Shown here: piece by piece, positions 46,824-54,954 of the stretch
How positions within the stretch are numbered: the first letter of the stretch is position 1
Layout: the number at the start of each line of letters is the position of its first letter
Assembly: GCF_005405285.1 (NCBI RefSeq)
Contig: NZ_BJDT01000004.1
Location: 1 to 64,000 of the forward strand
Origin: Weissella sagaensis
GTDB lineage: Bacteria > Bacillota > Bacilli > Lactobacillales > Lactobacillaceae
Direction of reading: 5' to 3'
Length of the DNA: 64,000 nucleotides
Notes under the pieces: generated by a model
Databases searched by the model: none
What the model saw: the letters and a program-made list of their open reading frames with translations, nothing else
Told to the model about the DNA's origin: nothing
Translations under genes and position numbers: made by a program

Positions 46824-47649
46824 ATATGCTCTGTTCCGCCTCTGCGATTAAATCAGGAATGATTTTTGTATTCCCATTTACTTTAGCCAGCTCAATCAAC
46901 TTTAAAATCTTGCTAACATCTTGCTTATAGGCTTTGGTTTCCCGTGGGTCTTGTTTGCCATACAGCGTTTTCCCTTGCTCTTGATCGTAAAATTTAAATA
47001 TTAAACGTCTTTGTCGAGTGTCTCGTTTAAGCTTAGGTAAAATATTTGAAAGTCGTTCTAAAGATATAACGTTGAAATGATTACCAACTTCAGTAAGCTC
47101 TGACACTCTGGCGTGTAAAACACCACCATGCCTACCCCAATTAACATTACTGTTTGATGAATAACCCACTGCCTTTGTAAAATCAGCAAACAAATAATAA
47201 ATGGTGTCTCCATCCCCTTTTAATACTCGAACATTCTGGCCATTAAAATTAAGTGTTCCAATGAGATGTAGTTCTACATCATTTGCAAGTTGCTTCTTTT
47301 CCGGGGCTTTGGCCAATTGCTCATAATATTTAAACGCTTCAATAAATGCCAGCTTTACTAAATCTACTTTAGTTCCTCTAAAGCTAGTAACCAAAAATAT
47401 AAAGCCGTCTCGGTTCATTTGATAAGCTTTATTATTCTTACCGCTTGTATCTTGATAAGTAAATTCAGTGAACATATTTTTTAACTGGGCTGACAATTCA
47501 GCCGAGTGCAATTTGTTATCAACCAACTGCAAAACATTCTTATGTTGTTTATTAAATGCCCTTGCTACAGTCAATGTGTCAGTTACCTCTTCATCATTAA
47601 CCACTGTTACCAGTTTATTTTGTGCTAAAATTGAGTTATTCGTATTAAT
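46822..47649 (-). CDS. Rha family antirepressor-like protein (start uncertain)
   Basis: The N-terminal Rha domain is clear (KLVTVVNDEEVTDTLTVARA, KNNKAYQMNRDGFIFLV). It is followed by a second domain (LFADFTKAVGYSSNSNVNWG) resembling BRO/antirepressor N-domains. No ATG or GTG with a ribosome-binding site exists. The only well-placed signal, AAAGGA, sits before an ATT codon at 47649; the alternative TTG at 47688 lies in a hairpin without Shine-Dalgarno. With the ATT start the product is 275 aa. It probably acts against a phage or island repressor. Confidence 0.65.
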   Translation of the reverse strand: MNTNNSILAQNKLVTVVNDEEVTDTLTVARAFNKQHKNVLQLVDNKLHSAELSAQLKNMFTEFTYQDTSGKNNKAYQMNRDGFIFLVTSFRGTKVDLVKLAFIEAFKYYEQLAKAPEKKQLANDVELHLIGTLNFNGQNVRVLKGDGDTIYYLFADFTKAVGYSSNSNVNWGRHGGVLHARVSELTEVGNHFNVISLERLSNILPKLKRDTRQRRLIFKFYDQEQGKTLYGKQDPRETKAYKQDVSKILKLIELAKVNGNTKIIPDLIAEAEQSI

Positions 47650-47671
47650 CGTGTCCTTTCGATACTTGACT

Positions 47672-47702
47672 GCTCCGCTCTCTGACAAGCGGGGCTTTTT
47701 TT
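47672..47702 (+). terminator. antisense-facing terminator
   Basis: GCTCCGCT pairs with AGCGGGGC, followed by T7 on the plus strand. It separates the Cro-like gene from the Rha gene; on the minus strand no T-run follows. Confidence 0.75.
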
Positions 47703-47707
47703 ATGCC

Positions 47708-47902
47708 CTAAATTTGCTTATACAACCACTCATTTAGCTTTGCTATTGTTGTTGGGAATGCCTCATCCGTTTTACCTTTAAAAATTTTATCTAGTGTCCA
47801 ACGGCTTACCCCTGTTTGTCTTGCCAGTTCAATCACTGTAATGTTTAGCTCCCCTCTCTTGCGTTTGATTGCTGTTGTTAAATCCTTCGAAATTGTTGCC
47901 AT
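47708..47902 (-). CDS. Cro-like helix-turn-helix protein, 64 aa
   Basis: A small DNA-binding protein with the motif VIELARQTGVSRWTLDKIF (about residues 21-39). ATG 47902 follows GGGAGGTGG; a longer reading would cover the operators. It is the first gene of the minus-strand early operon and divergent from the CI-type repressor, so it is the likely early switch protein. Confidence 0.8.
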   Translation of the reverse strand: MATISKDLTTAIKRKRGELNITVIELARQTGVSRWTLDKIFKGKTDEAFPTTIAKLNEWLYKQI

Positions 47903-47928
47903 TATTATCCACCTCCCTTTTATTTTTA

Positions 47929-48011
47929 ACACCATAATGGTGTATGAGATGATTACACTATAAAACACCATTGTGGTGTAAGTCAACACTTTTTTCACTC
48001 CACAATGGTGT
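47929..48011. promoter_or_regulatory. CI/Cro operator region with three 15-bp operators
   Basis: ACACCATAATGGTGT (47929-47943), ACACCATTGTGGTGT (47965-47979) and ACTCCACAATGGTGT (47997-48011). The middle one lies exactly between TTGACT (47981-47986, minus) and TATAGT (47957-47962) of the early promoter, so repressor binding there would block it. The cI promoter has TATACT at 48024-48029 and a poor -35. Confidence 0.85.
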
Positions 48012-48046
48012 TTTATATGTTATTATACTCATGAGGTGACTACGTT

Positions 48047-48421
48047 ATGAATAGATTAAAAACAATAAGAAAGAAACTAGGTGCATCACAAATAGACGTT
48101 GCCAATGCTATCGGAATATCACAACAAGCCTATGCACGTTACGAAAACGAACAACGTGAACCAAAATTAGAAACTTGGCAAAAATTAGCTGACTATTTCC
48201 ATGTGTCAATTGGTTATATTCAAGGTTTGTACGACAAAAACGAAACTGAAACTGATAAATATTTAATAGATTCGATACAACAACTTAGCTTTGAAAAAAG
48301 TGATAAAGAAAAAATTACAGATATTATTTTTACTTTAAACGAGAGAATAGAAGATTTGGAAAGTAAACTAAATCAAATGCAGCATCTCGAAGAATATGGA
48401 TATGACAGGAATGATTATTAA
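48047..48421 (+). CDS. CI/Stl-type XRE repressor, 124 aa
   Basis: The N-terminal XRE helix-turn-helix (SQIDVANAIGISQQAYARYENEQ) is followed by a short coiled-coil tail, with no peptidase domain. So it cannot be cleaved by RecA like lambda CI; derepression by a phage protein, as for Stl of SaPIs, would suit it. GAGGTG precedes the ATG. Confidence 0.85.
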   Translation: MNRLKTIRKKLGASQIDVANAIGISQQAYARYENEQREPKLETWQKLADYFHVSIGYIQGLYDKNETETDKYLIDSIQQLSFEKSDKEKITDIIFTLNERIEDLESKLNQMQHLEEYGYDRNDY

Positions 48422-48577
48422 AACCTCACAATTATGGCTAAAGTTTAAGTTATAAGGGTGTCGGTTTAATCTACACCCCACTCAAATATAAGCCTGTCAT
48501 TAAAACAGTGTCCGCAATATTGCCGATACCCTCGAAGTAAGTACAAAATTGTACCCACATACTAGAAAGGACATTGT

Positions 48578-48718
48578 ATGTATTGGAAAGGTTTATCTAA
48601 GACCAAAGAAACACGGTTATCACAAACAGATGTAACGCCACTTTCTCAAACGGACATACAACCATTGTCAGAGACTAATAAAACAGGCTTACAAGACTTG
48701 CTAACGGTAGAAAATTAA
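48578..48718 (+). CDS. small repeat protein, 46 aa
   Basis: ATG 48578 follows AGAAAGGA by eight bases. The protein starts MYWKGLSKTKETR and then contains three consecutive LSQTD/LSQTD/LSETN units spaced 9 residues apart, ending in LQDLLTVEN. It is polar, without cysteine or membrane helix, and lies between the repressor and integrase. No family recognised. The rest of 48422-48969 holds only short hairpins. Confidence 0.6.
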   Translation: MYWKGLSKTKETRLSQTDVTPLSQTDIQPLSETNKTGLQDLLTVEN

Positions 48719-48981
48719 TTATTCTTACTGATTGGCCAAACATTTAACTTCTTAGATCACTAATTTTTTCTGTTGTTGTTCGCTGTCTTTCCCCACTCAT
48801 GGGGATGGAAATTTCATAGTAAAATAACATGTCGTAAATCTGTGCTATCAATCTCGCTCGCCATATCTGGTTAGCCAACACACTCGTAGGAGTCACAAGT
48901 TACCGTCCCCTTATACTCAAACAAATAAACCATACATATACGCTCGGTCGTGGTAGTCCCGTATAGAAAGTGTTTAATTTT

Positions 48982-50136
48982 ATGAGTATTACAAAACAAA
49001 AAGATAGAACTTACAATGTGCGTATTTCTTATAGTGATAATGACGGTAAGCGCCGTGAGAAAAATAAAAAAGGCTTTACGTCCCTAACCCTTGCTAAGAA
49101 GTGGGAACGTAAAACCCTTGATGAGATTGATGAAATTTTAGCTAATCACAAACAGCAAAAGAATAGAATGTTGTTACGTGATGTTTATGAGATGTGGTTA
49201 TCCACCTACAAACCCAAAGTAGCCGATACAACATTAAAGAAAACTGATAGTTTCATGCAACTACATGTATTGTGTTCTAAGTGGTTTAAAAATAGTTATG
49301 TAGATGAGATTACACCTACTATTTTACAGCAATTTGTAAATGAATTGAGTGCAGTCATGCACAACTACAAAAAGAATTTAATGCCGTTTAAACAAACACT
49401 TGCACAATGCGTTGTTATGGGGCTAATTGATGAAACACCTTTCAACAGGATCATCATGCCACAACCTAAGCCATCCCCAATATTCACGGATAGACTAGAT
49501 TTTTACACGATTGAACAACTTAACCAGTTCATGAGTAGTGCAAAAGTTTTATACGGTGGTCGTGATGATGTGAAATACAGAATCTATGCTCTATTTAGAG
49601 TTCTGGCTTTCACTGGTATGAGACGTGGTGAATTGTTAGCGTTAAAGTGGACTGATATTGACTATCAAAATAAAACTATCAAAGTTAATAAAAACTTGGT
49701 TGTTGATAATGGTATTATCAATAAAATTCATCCACCTAAGACAAAAGCAGGTAACCGCAATGTTAGGATAGATGATAATACACTAACTATCTTACGTCAT
49801 TGGCAAGCCATTCAATCACGTTTAACGCTTGCTAGCGGTTTACAGTCTACGGGTATCATATTTACTAACAGTACACTCGATAATTACCAATTAGTTAGCA
49901 AATTACGTCCGTGGCTTATTACAATTGCTGAACATGCAAGATTACCACGTATTAAAGTGCATGGTTTCCGCCATACTTACGCTACCTTAGCTATTCAAGC
50001 GGGGATGAATGTTAAACAATTACAGTACCAACTCGGCCATGATGATGTACAAACAACATTATCCGTGTACAGTGGACTGACTGAAACCGATAAAGCAAAA
50101 ACAGCGGATGTATTTACATCACTGGTCAACTTTTAG
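48982..50136 (+). CDS. int: tyrosine integrase of the island
   Basis: 384 aa: N-terminal arm-binding domain (about 1-60, YNVRISYSDNDGKRREKNKKGF), core-binding SAM-like domain (about 65-165) and catalytic domain with R in GMRRGELLALKWTD, K in PKTKAGNRNVR, HGFRHTYATLAIQAG, H/W region LGHDDVQTT and tyrosine in LSVYSGL. It is adjacent to attR, as expected for tRNA-integrating islands. The start is ATG 48982, with a weak AAAG signal; the GTG four codons upstream is the alternative. Confidence 0.95.
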   Translation: MSITKQKDRTYNVRISYSDNDGKRREKNKKGFTSLTLAKKWERKTLDEIDEILANHKQQKNRMLLRDVYEMWLSTYKPKVADTTLKKTDSFMQLHVLCSKWFKNSYVDEITPTILQQFVNELSAVMHNYKKNLMPFKQTLAQCVVMGLIDETPFNRIIMPQPKPSPIFTDRLDFYTIEQLNQFMSSAKVLYGGRDDVKYRIYALFRVLAFTGMRRGELLALKWTDIDYQNKTIKVNKNLVVDNGIINKIHPPKTKAGNRNVRIDDNTLTILRHWQAIQSRLTLASGLQSTGIIFTNSTLDNYQLVSKLRPWLITIAEHARLPRIKVHGFRHTYATLAIQAGMNVKQLQYQLGHDDVQTTLSVYSGLTETDKAKTADVFTSLVNF

Positions 50137-50141
50137 AAAAA

Positions 50142-50202
50142 ATGTGTATTTAAAGAGTTAAACCCTTTATCAATATCGCAAATATGTGTATTTTAATGTG
50201 TA
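50142..50202. repeat. right integrase arm-type sites
   Basis: ATGTGTA at 50142-50148, 50184-50190 and 50196-50202; the last two are 12 bp apart, the same spacing as the pairs beside attL. Consistent with arm-type binding sites. Confidence 0.6.
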
Positions 50203-50252
50203 ATCATAAAATTAAATTCCTTTACACCGGGCTTTGCGGGACTTTTATTTAC

Positions 50253-50284
50253 TCCCGTTGGCTCCTTATTGAGGTTTAACAAAC
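50253..50284. other. attR core
   Basis: Identical over 32 bp to attL (34975-35006); it carries the last 13 bp of the tRNA-Ser gene. Confidence 0.93.
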
Positions 50285-50338
50285 ACCTTTAAGTCAACAA
50301 AAATAGTTGGAAATTTGGGAACTACCTACTATGTAAAT

Positions 50339-50375
50339 AAAACGCTGTTCAATTGCTGAACAGCGTTTTATTTTA
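50339..50375 (+). terminator. native tRNA-Ser terminator (displaced by the island)
   Basis: AACGCTGTTCA pairs with TGAACAGCGTT, then TTTATTTT. In the empty chromosome this would lie about 75 bp after tRNA-Ser. Between it and 50600 I see nothing further except AT-rich DNA. Confidence 0.85.
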
Positions 50376-50599
50376 ATACCACCATTAGTGCACTAATATC
50401 TTTACTTATAAAGATGATGTTATTTGCCAATTGTAACCCTTGTTCAAGTCAACTCCCCCTACTCTAAATTTTCTTAAATTAAATAACCACCACCTATTGG
50501 CTTTGTACCCGTATAATTTATCATCCAATTAAAATATCCGTTAATCATTACTCATCTTGTAAACAATTATTAATAAAGCTAGTTATATTATCTTTTTAT

Positions 50600-50637
50600 A
50601 CAAAATAAAAAGGCTACCCATTTGAATTGGATAACCT
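50600..50637 (-). terminator. surface protein gene terminator
   Basis: The minus strand has GGTTATCC paired with GGGTAGCC (wobbles), then TTTTTATTTTG. Confidence 0.8.
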
Positions 50638-50668
50638 CTCAACTTAAAATATTACAAAATAGAAAATC

Positions 50669-53272
50669 TTATTGCTTACGTTTTGACTTCATATCTATTA
50701 GTCCGCTTACAAACAAGATTACCAAAACAACTAGCATCGCATACCATCCTTTATGCGCATTCACATTGTTCGCTACCTTAACTGCAGTTTTAGGTAAGAC
50801 TACTGAAGTATCCTTATTTGGTCCAATTTTAGTATAACCTTTGTTAATTGTCGGTTGCATACCAAGTGAACTATGATATTTATCGTTAACAACATTTGTC
50901 ACAAGATTAGTCGTAACAGCAGAATTTATTACAGACATGCCGCCACTATTACTAGGCTTACTTGTGCTATTTTCTAACGTGTCATGAGTTACATTATTTT
51001 CACCGTTTATCGATACACCATTTCCAGATATTGTATTATTGCCACTTGGTTTATTATCATCATTTGTTGACGTATCACTCCCTGACGTACTGGTTTCACT
51101 GGATGACCCATCACCATTTGGTTTTTCTTCGCCACTTGTTGACGTATCACTCCCCGACGTACTAGTTTCACTGGATGACGACCCATCACCATTTGGTTTT
51201 TCTACTTCACTTGTTGACGTGTCATTTCCTGACGTGCTGGTCTCACTAGATGATCCATCACCATCTGGTTTTTCTTCGCCACTTGTTGACGTGTCATTTC
51301 CTGACGTACTAGTTTCACTGGATGAACCATCGCCATCTGGCTTTTCTTCGCCACTTGTTGACGTATCACTCCCCGACGTACTGGTTTCACTGGATGACGA
51401 ACCATCACCATTTGGTTTTTCTACTTCACTTGTTGACGTGTCATTTCCTGACGTGCTGGTCTCACTAGATGAGCCATCACCATCTGGCTTTTCTTCGCCA
51501 CTCGTTGACGTATCACTCCCTGACGTACTGGTTTCACTGGATGAACCATCACCATTTGGTTTTTCTTCGCCACTTGGTGACGTGTCATTTCCTGACGTGC
51601 TGGTCTCACTAGATGAGCCATCACCATCTGGCTTTTCTTCGCCACTTGTTGACGTATCACTCCCTGACGTACTAGTTTCACTAGATGACCCATCGCCATT
51701 TGGTTTTTCTACTTCACTTGTTGACGTGTCATTTCCTGACGTGCTGGTCTCACTGGATGACGAACCATCACCATTTGGTTTTTCTACTTCACTTGTTGAC
51801 GTGTCATTTCCTGACGTGCTGGTCTCACTAGATGAGCCATCACCATCTGGCTTTTCTTCGCCACTTGTTGACGTATCACTCCCCGACGTACTGGTTTCAC
51901 TGGATGACGACCCATCACCATTTGGTTTTTCTACTTCACTTGTTGACGTGTCATTTCCTGACGTGCTGGTCTCACTAGATGAGCCATCACCATCTGGCTT
52001 TTCTTCGCCACTTGTTGACGTATCACTCCCCGACGCACTAGTTTCACTGGATGACGACCCATCACCATTTGGTTTTTCTACTTCACTTGTTGACGTGTCA
52101 TTTCCTGACGTGCTGGTCTCACTGGATGAACCATCACCATTTGGTTTTTCTACTTCACTTGTTGACGTATCACTCCCCGACGTACTGGTTTCACTGGATG
52201 ACGACCCATCACCATTTGGTTTTTCTACTTCACCTGTTGACGTGTCATTTCCTGACGTACTAGTTTCACTAGATGACCCATCACCGCCATTTGGCTTTTC
52301 TAATGTACTCGTACTTTCTGATTCTGAGCTGCTGCTACTTGAATTTACAGGCTTACTAACTCCCCAAACATATACTGTATTTGCTTTAGGATTCTTTAAA
52401 TCAAGCAAAACGTTTTTTGTTTCCTCTTCTTGCCAATTTCCATTACTCTTGGTACCAGTTAATGGGTTAATTTTTCCACTGGTAGGATTTTCAAGCCATG
52501 GATCTACCAAATATGTATTTGGTCCTAGTTTTAAGTAAGCAATACCGGTGTGATATAACATGCCACCAAAATTGATAACATTTTCAGTATTAAAACTTTG
52601 TAAATCAAGTTTTGTTAAATTAGATGTTTCTAAAAACATATTTCCCATATCAGAAACTTTACCCGTGTTAAATGAACTTAAATCTATATGATTTAAACCT
52701 GAATTACTAAATAAGTCACGCATAGAAATCACATTACCAGTATCAAACCCACCCATTTTAACAGTGTCTAATGAACGAGTATAAGCAAACATACCGCTCA
52801 TATTTGTCACTTTACTCGTATCCCATCTACTTAAATCTAAAGTTTCTAACTTATCATCATTTAGAAACATATTACTCATATTTACTACATTAGATGTATC
52901 TAAATTATTTTCACCCTTAATACTAATTAATGAACGATTAGAAAATAAATTCGCGCTATCAGATGGCAAAATCACTTTACCATCAATAACAATATATTTT
53001 ACAGAATCACCTAAAATACCATCTTGACTCCAAGGTGCGTCATTATTACTTAGTGTGCCACCTTCAAGATTAATGGTCCCTGTTACTGGATTAAAATTCC
53101 AATCACAAGTTCCCCAAGTTCCTGTTTGAATGGCCGTACTATCGGCTGTAGTATTTAATTTACTACTCAGTTGCGCATCATCTGCAAAAACATTATCAGT
53201 AACCAACAAACCAGATCCTATTAATATTGACGCAGCTGTCAATAAACTTATCTCTAAACTTTTTTTCATCAT
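50669..53272 (-). CDS. BspA/DUF285-type LPxTG surface protein with Ser/Thr repeats
   Basis: 867 aa. A signal peptide (MMKKSLEISLLTAASILIG, cleavage near FADD) leads to a DUF285/BspA leucine-rich-like region (about residues 80-250: WDTSKVTNMSGMF, FNTGKVSDMGNMF repeats). A stalk of 17 imperfect 24-25-aa repeats (EKPNGDGSSSETSTSG type, about 320-735) and a sorting signal LPKTA with a hydrophobic helix and KSKRKQ tail follow. It is anchored to the wall by sortase and likely adhesive. GGAG precedes the ATG. It lies just outside the island. Confidence 0.9.
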   Translation of the reverse strand: MMKKSLEISLLTAASILIGSGLLVTDNVFADDAQLSSKLNTTADSTAIQTGTWGTCDWNFNPVTGTINLEGGTLSNNDAPWSQDGILGDSVKYIVIDGKVILPSDSANLFSNRSLISIKGENNLDTSNVVNMSNMFLNDDKLETLDLSRWDTSKVTNMSGMFAYTRSLDTVKMGGFDTGNVISMRDLFSNSGLNHIDLSSFNTGKVSDMGNMFLETSNLTKLDLQSFNTENVINFGGMLYHTGIAYLKLGPNTYLVDPWLENPTSGKINPLTGTKSNGNWQEEETKNVLLDLKNPKANTVYVWGVSKPVNSSSSSSESESTSTLEKPNGGDGSSSETSTSGNDTSTGEVEKPNGDGSSSSETSTSGSDTSTSEVEKPNGDGSSSETSTSGNDTSTSEVEKPNGDGSSSSETSASGSDTSTSGEEKPDGDGSSSETSTSGNDTSTSEVEKPNGDGSSSSETSTSGSDTSTSGEEKPDGDGSSSETSTSGNDTSTSEVEKPNGDGSSSSETSTSGNDTSTSEVEKPNGDGSSSETSTSGSDTSTSGEEKPDGDGSSSETSTSGNDTSPSGEEKPNGDGSSSETSTSGSDTSTSGEEKPDGDGSSSETSTSGNDTSTSEVEKPNGDGSSSSETSTSGSDTSTSGEEKPDGDGSSSETSTSGNDTSTSGEEKPDGDGSSSETSTSGNDTSTSEVEKPNGDGSSSSETSTSGSDTSTSGEEKPNGDGSSSETSTSGSDTSTNDDNKPSGNNTISGNGVSINGENNVTHDTLENSTSKPSNSGGMSVINSAVTTNLVTNVVNDKYHSSLGMQPTINKGYTKIGPNKDTSVVLPKTAVKVANNVNAHKGWYAMLVVLVILFVSGLIDMKSKRKQ
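51058..52305 (-). repeat. 72-75 bp coding tandem repeats
   Basis: About 17 copies encoding GDGSSSETSTSG(N/S)DTSTS with EVEKPN or GEEKPD junctions. Copies fall into two or three classes arranged semi-regularly, suggesting higher-order duplication and ongoing copy-number change. Confidence 0.9.
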
Positions 53273-53472
53273 ATTTACTCCAATTCTAATATTGTGAGAG
53301 TATTGTATCTTATTTAGAATATTCACAACATTATAAAATAGTTCGATTTACATCAAAAAAGTATCCTAACTATTAAAATAAATACTTTAATCGTTTTTTA
53401 TCTAAAATACAAAGCATTTTCACTTCATAAATTATTGGTACATCCTCAGCAAACTACGATATTTAACGTCAA

Positions 53473-53509
53473 AAAAACTGTTTCCGTTTACATATCGGAA
53501 ACAGTTTTT
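53473..53509. terminator. bidirectional terminator
   Basis: AAAAACTGTTTCCG pairs with CGGAAACAGTTTTT. It lies in the 400-bp gap between the surface protein gene and the small membrane protein; on the minus strand it ends that small gene. Nothing else was recognised in the gap. Confidence 0.85.
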
Positions 53510-53677
53510 AGTTAATTAAAAATTATTTAGATACCTAACTTTTTCGTGAAATTTCACTTAAGTTATTTGAGTACGATTTTTTATTATTTTAACAATCCCT
53601 GCGCATTATACTAATATCGTTTCAACCATTAACTTCCATGACATGATTTCCACATTTCATCCCCGAATGGCTACAAA

Positions 53678-53869
53678 TCACATTATTTCTGAATCATTAA
53701 AAAATATAAAAAAGGCCAGAATTGATGACATTATTCTAGCTTTTTTACTACTCATACCTGTGTTAGTTAATTCACTATAAGCTCTTCGGTACCCATCTCT
53801 ATATGAAATTGATAACAATGCTAAAACTATTACTATAATAATAAAGATTATAGATAGATTAAGCCACAT
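53678..53869 (-). CDS. small membrane protein, 63 aa
   Basis: One membrane helix (about residues 5-25, IIFIIIVIVLALL) followed by a basic tail (YRDGYRRAYSEL), then a short hydrophobic end. ATG 53869 has AGAAGGA 10-12 bases upstream; an upstream TTG is the alternative. No family recognised. It stands alone between the surface protein and the metal-resistance pair. Confidence 0.5.
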   Translation of the reverse strand: MWLNLSIIFIIIVIVLALLSISYRDGYRRAYSELTNTGMSSKKARIMSSILAFFIFFNDSEIM

Positions 53870-53994
53870 ATCTAAAATACTTCCTTCTTGAAATTTATAA
53901 TTCAAATAAAATTTAAAAATATTAGTTACAAATTTATTTATGTATATAGCAACATAATACTAGCACCTTTTTATTTTGTAGCGGCCATTCAACA

Positions 53995-54303
53995 TCACTC
54001 ACCGTGAGATTTACCGCGTAACACATGATCTGCGTGTTCAAAGGTTTCATTGATTACATCTAAAATATGTGGATCATTTAACTGATAATAATTATATTTA
54101 CCATTTCTTTCACTCGTCACTAACTGATGATCACGCAATAAAGCTAGATTGTGTGATACAACGGATTGTTCAATGCCCAATAACTCACTTAATTCTTTTA
54201 CACTTAGCCTTTTATTCTCTAAATTGTACAACATTTCAATTCTGATACGATTACTTAATAATTTCATAATACTAGTCATCTCAAGCAAATGTTGATCATC
54301 CAT
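53995..54303 (-). CDS. ArsR family metalloregulator (CadC/CzrA-like)
   Basis: 102-aa winged-helix repressor: MTSIMKLLSNRIRIEMLYNL and ELSELLGIEQSVVSHNLALLRDHQLV (recognition helix about residues 40-60), with HILDVINETFEHADH at the C terminus. The D/H-rich last helix suggests an alpha-5 metal site of the CzrA type; no cysteine pair is present. GGGGGA is upstream of ATG 54303. It overlaps or abuts the cadD stop. Confidence 0.85.
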   Translation of the reverse strand: MDDQHLLEMTSIMKLLSNRIRIEMLYNLENKRLSVKELSELLGIEQSVVSHNLALLRDHQLVTSERNGKYNYYQLNDPHILDVINETFEHADHVLRGKSHGE

Positions 54304-54320
54304 TACACAATGTCCCCCTT

Positions 54321-54884
54321 TCAAAAATATGATAAAACATGATGAATTAAGCCACTATCCCAAAATACATATAAACCAATTAAGATATAACAGATTTTCA
54401 TCATGATTTCACCATATTGGTTCATTATTTTCATAACCAAATTAGTTGTTACGACTAATTTAATTATAAAAACAATCATAGTGACTAAAATGGCAATTAT
54501 CAAGATTGTTATCACTAAATCATGGATACTTTTACCAATCATAATTGGCAGAAAAATCGCTAAAACACATCCTGAACACACAGATAAATAAGTCAATAAA
54601 ACTGTTATAATGGGTTGTTTATGCCATTTAGGAGCACCATTGCCATCATCATCATGCAAAGCCATATAAATTGGCAATATTCCAAGCAAGCCTAAAATCC
54701 ATTCAGGTAAAAATAGCCCTAGCGTTGCACCAATAAAATAGCTACCAATTAACAACAGCATAACACCTGCTAGATAACCCAGCAAAACTTGCAAGACATG
54801 ATATTTTTTCAGTAAAAATAACAACATGAAGAAAAAGTCTATATTAATACCTAAAAACGTCATAACTATAATCCCTATATTCAT
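54321..54884 (-). CDS. cadD: CadD family cadmium resistance transporter
   Basis: 187 aa with five to six membrane helices and the family blocks INIDFFFMLLFLLKK near the start, GLLGILPIYMAL in the middle and VTTNLVMKIMNQYGEIMM near the end. It is homologous to the staphylococcal plasmid CadD exporters. It is paired with the ArsR gene; transcription starts from the palindrome-bearing region upstream. Confidence 0.88.
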   Translation of the reverse strand: MNIGIIVMTFLGINIDFFFMLLFLLKKYHVLQVLLGYLAGVMLLLIGSYFIGATLGLFLPEWILGLLGILPIYMALHDDDGNGAPKWHKQPIITVLLTYLSVCSGCVLAIFLPIMIGKSIHDLVITILIIAILVTMIVFIIKLVVTTNLVMKIMNQYGEIMMKICYILIGLYVFWDSGLIHHVLSYF

Positions 54885-54900
54885 TTCAGCCTCCTAAAAA

Positions 54901-54949
54901 ACACATGTTGTTTATTACATATGTACATAATAACATGTGTAATAAACAA
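54901..54949 (-). promoter_or_regulatory. cad operator region
   Basis: ACACATGTT (54901-54909) and AACATGTGT (54932-54940) form an interrupted inverted repeat over the cadD promoter zone, with AT-rich ATACAT/ATGTAC symmetry between them. Likely ArsR binding site. Confidence 0.6.
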
Positions 54950-54954
54950 TGACA

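Larger units (their letters stand above)
34975..50284. mobile_element. PICI-like phage satellite integrated in tRNA-Ser(CGA), about 15.3 kb
   Basis: Bounded by a 32-bp direct repeat (34975-35006 and 50253-50284) that overlaps the tRNA-Ser 3' end. Inside, integrase lies next to attR, followed inwards by a CI/Cro switch, Rha-like regulators, small early genes, an AEP-like primase, a D5 helicase beside an origin-like repeat block, HicAB, cargo and an ArpU regulator next to attL. No capsid, tail, portal, lysis or terminase gene was found, which suits a phage-inducible chromosomal island better than a prophage; a decayed prophage remains possible. Confidence 0.85.

Noticed and set aside
34975-50284. 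Intact prophage or conjugative element
   Set aside because: No capsid, portal, tail, lysis, relaxase or type IV secretion gene is visible.
51058-52305. Possible CRISPR array (regular repeats of 72-75 bp)
   Set aside because: Repeats are contiguous, coding and without unique spacers.
51039-52538. A 499-codon open frame on the plus strand opposite the surface protein repeats
   Set aside because: It exists only because the repeat unit lacks antisense stops; it has no start signal and consists of the complement of the coding repeats.
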